This document shows, in pieces, positions 5,432 through 8,192 of a DNA stretch of 8,192 nucleotides. The notes beneath the pieces were generated by a model that had not been told where the DNA came from, did no database searches, and saw only the letters and a list, made by a program, of their open reading frames with translations. Both the position numbers and the translations under genes were made by a program. Position 1 is the stretch's first letter. Every line of letters starts with the position of its first letter. This DNA is from a bacterium (lineage in GTDB: Bacteria > Ratteibacteria > UBA8468). The stretch spans positions 1 through 8,192 of the forward strand of contig DAOVGU010000224.1 of assembly GCA_030672255.1 (NCBI GenBank). The letters run 5' to 3'.

Positions 5432-6619
5432 TTATGTTTTTTCCAATTCCTCAATAACCTGACGGAGTTTTTCTGCCTCTTTTTTGGCGGTTTCTTCTGG
5501 TTCGATCATATACGCAATTACGACGCGGGGGATAACTTTTTCCGCCACCGGACAGAGACCCACAGGATAATTATCCTTATTACCTTTATAGGTTGGGCAG
5601 TGGAAGGCATGCGCCAGTTTCTCTTTAATCAAGGGATGCCGGTAGGCGGGCATATCTGTATAGCCAGCGATAGAGGAAATATCGGCTTTCTCAATGGCAT
5701 TCTTAAAATCATCTAAGCTAATTCCGTATTTTTCTCCTTCAAAAGTGGCGGCCCAGTGGTAGAAGGTATGGACCGCTTCATCAGGACCACGCTGAAGCCG
5801 CAACCACTTGCATCCGGCTACTGCCTCATCATAATATTGGGCATTGGTTTTGAGTTTTTTGATATTCTCAGAGAGAGTTTCCAGTTGCGCCAAACCAACC
5901 GCGGCCGTTGTCTCGGTCATCCGATAACCATAATGCAGCCCGTAACTGACCGAACCAGAGGTTGGTGCGCCGGCATTCTGAGCAAGTTTCTCGGCAAGTT
6001 GTTTACTATTGGTCGTAGCCATTCCGCCATCCCCTAAAGACATCTGTTTACTTGCCTGGAAACTAAAGCAACCAATGTCACCCCAATTTCCTACATATTT
6101 TCCTTTGTAAGTAGCCGCAATTGCTTCGGCGCAGTCCTCAATTACCAGGAGATTATGGCGATGAGCAATTTCAACAATGCGGTCCACCTCTGCCGGCAAT
6201 CCCCAGGCATGGGTCACAATAATGGCTTTGGTTCGCTCCGTTATTGCCGGTTCTATTCCTTCCGGGTTCATATTATGTGTTACCGGATTAATGTCCACAA
6301 AGACGGGAATAGCATTGTCATACAAAACTGCCTGTGCCGCAAAGATATATTCCGGGTCACAGATGACTTCGCTTCCTGCACCAGCCCCAGCAGAGATTAC
6401 CGCCGTATGGAGGGCGCTCATACAACAGTTCATCGCTACCGCATACCTGGTGCCAACCATTCCGGCAAATTCCTTTTCAAACTTTGGGGTAAATTCTCCT
6501 CCGGCTAAAGAGGAGAGTTTTCCTGAGGTAAGAACCTGACGCAGATATTCCAGCTCCCGTCCTTCATAATTTCGTGCAGCCATCTCCTTTTCCCGCGCAA
6601 TAAAATCCCGTTTTGACAT
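5432..6619 (-). CDS. DegT/DnrJ/EryC1-family PLP-dependent aminotransferase
   Basis: A 395-residue cytosolic fold-type I PLP enzyme of the sugar aminotransferase family. Key features: GxxxPKFEKEF near residue 40-51; the cofactor-binding MNCCMSALHTA (63-73); VIEDCAEAI with Asp162 as likely PLP N1 partner; and FSFQASKQMSLGDGG (185-199) with Lys191 as Schiff-base lysine. These enzymes move an amino group from glutamate or glutamine to a keto-sugar, or act as dehydratases on nucleotide sugars or cyclitols. The start at 6619 is chosen for the AAGGGAGG site; an ATG at 6709 would overlap the upstream gene and add residues encoded by a repeat. The length is normal for the family. GC looks higher than in flanking genes. 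Exact substrate is not evident. Confidence 0.9.
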   Translation of the reverse strand: MSKRDFIAREKEMAARNYEGRELEYLRQVLTSGKLSSLAGGEFTPKFEKEFAGMVGTRYAVAMNCCMSALHTAVISAGAGAGSEVICDPEYIFAAQAVLYDNAIPVFVDINPVTHNMNPEGIEPAITERTKAIIVTHAWGLPAEVDRIVEIAHRHNLLVIEDCAEAIAATYKGKYVGNWGDIGCFSFQASKQMSLGDGGMATTNSKQLAEKLAQNAGAPTSGSVSYGLHYGYRMTETTAAVGLAQLETLSENIKKLKTNAQYYDEAVAGCKWLRLQRGPDEAVHTFYHWAATFEGEKYGISLDDFKNAIEKADISSIAGYTDMPAYRHPLIKEKLAHAFHCPTYKGNKDNYPVGLCPVAEKVIPRVVIAYMIEPEETAKKEAEKLRQVIEELEKT

Positions 6620-6626
6620 ATTTTTT

Positions 6627-6634
6627 CCTCCCTT
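6627..6634 (-). promoter_or_regulatory. Shine-Dalgarno fixing the degT start
   Basis: AAGGGAGG on the minus strand ends 7 nt before the ATG at 6619. It is the best ribosome site in the window and decides between this start and the longer frame opening at 6709. Confidence 0.8.
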
Positions 6635-6660
6635 TTTCTTTTGGTTTTTAAAAGAACATA

Positions 6661-6721
6661 GCCGAGCAAGCTCGGCAACTACATATTTATTTTGTTTATG
6701 TAGTGGCAAAGCTTGCTTTGC
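6661..6721. repeat. REP-like double hairpin overlapping a gene end
   Basis: Two short hairpins, GCCGAGC-AA-GCTCGGC (6661-6676) and GCAAAGC-TT-GCTTTGC (6706-6721), flank an inverted pair ACTACAT/ATGTAGT (6678-6684 and 6698-6704) with 13 nt between. The whole 61-bp unit is therefore a nested palindrome, like paired REP units. It contains the stop codon (TAG at 6681-6679) and last codons of the glycoside-hydrolase-like gene. On the minus strand it lies between that gene and degT and may stabilise or attenuate the transcript; no strong T-run follows it. Confidence 0.7.
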
Positions 6722-8192
6722 TTTGAAATTCCATGCAATAAATTACCATAGTCCGTCTTCACAGCTTTTATAACACAATAGTGAATAACTTGGGAAATTT
6801 TTAAACAAATATAGCCATTACTCTGTTCAAAATTTAATTCCTGTTCATAATTTTCTAAATCAGGAGAAAGTAATTTAACTTCCTTAATGGAAGTTCCAAC
6901 CTTAATTTTTAACTCAAGGTTCATTTCAGGTTTAATCCACACCTGAGCGGTTCTTCGATTGCAACTATAATTGACAATATGAACCAGAATAGCATCAGAT
7001 GTTTCCGTTAGATTAAATATTGTAGATTCTTTTGCATTAGTAATTATATCTTTCTCACCAATCATAGATTCTAATGTTTCTACTAATTCTCCTTCAGGTT
7101 TCCGAATAGTTAAACCCCAATCTGGCCCGGAGATTCTGTTTGCTACATACTCCATCAGTAAATTGTTTTGTAGAACTTTTATATTCTTACCCGACAATCT
7201 TTCCTTACGTTCTTTAAATTTCTCATCATATCGCCCTGCTTCACCAGTAGCAATAATTTTACCACCTTGTTCAAGATACTCTCTCAATACATTCAAGAGG
7301 GAATTGGACATTATTTCTACATCCGGCAGAATTAGTAATTCACAGTGAGAGAGAGCCTTCAACGATAAATCTGGCTTAGTCGGGACAATCTTAAATGGAA
7401 TATGTAAATCCATAAGCAGCCAGATAAATTGCCTCCAGGCTTTCTTTTTTTCTTCGTTACCAAATAACTCCACATCCCAGGAAAATAGAAGTCCTACACT
7501 GGCTATATCCTTTTCTTGAGAGAAAATATTTTCATAATGTTTGAAGAAGCTATTGTATTCCTGTATTGCCTTTTGTAAATCTGTAGATTCATGAAGATAA
7601 AATCCCCAAGGTGTAAAATACCCACCAAAGGCCATACCCTCTCCTAAACTAACCTTTAGCATAGAGGCAGTCGGTATCCCTTCTTTAACTCTGGTAACGA
7701 TAAGTGGGGCTTTCCCTCCTCCAATAGCTGTCCCTATCTTGTAAGCACAGATGTTATTCCCATATTCATAAGGTGGATAAGTATATCCCATCTCAAAGTA
7801 TACTGAATCAAGAACATCTTGAGCATAACTATAAAGGTATGGACCGCTAACATGTCCATTAGAGATAAATACTATCTTTTTGCCTGTCTTTTTTTGAACA
7901 GCTTCACGTAGATTCTTCAGGAATTCCGTATATGTCCTTAACCTCCAGTTAATATACCTTTTCTTAAAAACAGGGTCTTTTTTTATCTCATTTACGGATT
8001 CTTCTTTGGCGTGAGTTTTCTTATGAACCTCTAAAAAGTCTGTTGTAGGAGCAAGAGCAAATTGTATATTTTCTCTTAGGTTAAACCCTGTATCTTCCTT
8101 AAATTTCTGAATACAGGTTTCACAAAGACAACCGTGGTTATACGGAGATAAACAGTCAATAAACACTCCCTCAGAACCTCCTTCTTCAACAT
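6679..8192 (-). CDS. Glycoside-hydrolase-like protein with amidotransferase-like domain, 5' end outside window
   Basis: The frame is open to the right edge (codons VEEGGSEG precede the GTG at 8166), so the true N-terminus is missing; the GTG is very unlikely to be the start. The first visible part, EGVFIDCLSPYNHGCLCETC, then a helix, resembles the 'DgvfiD...C.C..C...F' segment of putative glycosyl-hydrolase-like TIM barrels (GHL/GH42-like). Residues about 230-345 from the GTG (ASVGLLFSWDVELFG, CELLILPDVEIMS, YLEQGGKIIATGEAG) form a beta-galactosidase trimerisation or class I amidotransferase-like domain. A beta-rich C-terminal part follows. The last 17 or so codons are repeat-derived. It is the most upstream gene seen of the leftward cluster. 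Family call is moderate; substrate unknown. Confidence 0.65.
   Translation of the reverse strand, partial: VEEGGSEGVFIDCLSPYNHGCLCETCIQKFKEDTGFNLRENIQFALAPTTDFLEVHKKTHAKEESVNEIKKDPVFKKRYINWRLRTYTEFLKNLREAVQKKTGKKIVFISNGHVSGPYLYSYAQDVLDSVYFEMGYTYPPYEYGNNICAYKIGTAIGGGKAPLIVTRVKEGIPTASMLKVSLGEGMAFGGYFTPWGFYLHESTDLQKAIQEYNSFFKHYENIFSQEKDIASVGLLFSWDVELFGNEEKKKAWRQFIWLLMDLHIPFKIVPTKPDLSLKALSHCELLILPDVEIMSNSLLNVLREYLEQGGKIIATGEAGRYDEKFKERKERLSGKNIKVLQNNLLMEYVANRISGPDWGLTIRKPEGELVETLESMIGEKDIITNAKESTIFNLTETSDAILVHIVNYSCNRRTAQVWIKPEMNLELKIKVGTSIKEVKLLSPDLENYEQELNFEQSNGYICLKISQVIHYCVIKAVKTDYGNLLHGISKQSKLCHYINKINM

Noticed and set aside
6620..6709. Longer degT reading frame starting at 6709
   Set aside because: The added 30 residues come from the double-hairpin repeat and intergenic DNA, overlap the upstream gene, and lie ahead of a strong Shine-Dalgarno site that serves the ATG at 6619.
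8164..8166. GTG at 8166 as the true start of the glycoside-hydrolase-like gene
   Set aside because: The frame stays open to the window edge with sensible residues (EEGGSEG before VFID), and the motif that follows is normally internal to the barrel.
1..8192. CRISPR array, tRNA, rRNA or transposase gene
   Set aside because: No regularly spaced direct repeats, no cloverleaf or rRNA-like sequence, and no DDE or tyrosine transposase motifs were seen on either strand.

Overview
The window looks like bacterial chromosome of fairly low GC (high 30s % by eye, with one richer gene) from a lineage I cannot name. Short palindromic repeats, small toxin-antitoxin-like gene pairs and odd carbohydrate-enzyme paralogues suggest an uncultured environmental bacterium, but nothing here fixes the phylum.

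Most of the window is one leftward (minus-strand) carbohydrate or cell-surface gene cluster. From right to left it holds: a glycoside-hydrolase-like protein cut by the right edge (8192-6679); a DegT/DnrJ/EryC1-type PLP sugar aminotransferase (6619-5432); a 5' remnant of gene family 'X' (about 5431-5384); a full X gene, a two-domain protein with a class I amidotransferase-like N-terminus and a NodB/polysaccharide-deacetylase-like core (4708-2966); two half-size EamA/DMT membrane proteins (2950-2540 and 2539-2129); a second X remnant (2129-2001); and a second X gene running off the left edge (1352-1). Tight junctions (TAATG, TAAATG, 15-nt gaps) suggest transcription as one unit. The mix of DegT aminotransferase, deacetylase-fold protein and paired half-EamA proteins recalls the enzyme classes of lipid A aminoarabinose (arn) loci. 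That is an analogy, not an assignment.

Two small plus-strand cassettes interrupt the cluster. One is a DUF4258 + DUF2283 pair (1464-1943). The other is a DUF5678-like protein plus a retropepsin-like aspartic protease (4779-5371). Each lies between a 5' remnant of X, still joined to the stop codon of the gene upstream, and the start of a full X gene. Each seems to have its own promoter. The arrangement occurs twice, so it suggests repeated insertion or replacement within an expanding X family.

Short palindromic repeats are built into coding DNA. One GC-rich palindromic element sits in frame in both X genes. A second related element sits in frame only in the left copy, while the right copy shows the matching site empty. 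A REP-like double hairpin supplies the last codons and the stop of the glycoside-hydrolase-like gene. A 9-bp-arm palindrome supplies the stop that ends one X remnant. No rRNA, tRNA, CRISPR array or transposase was seen.
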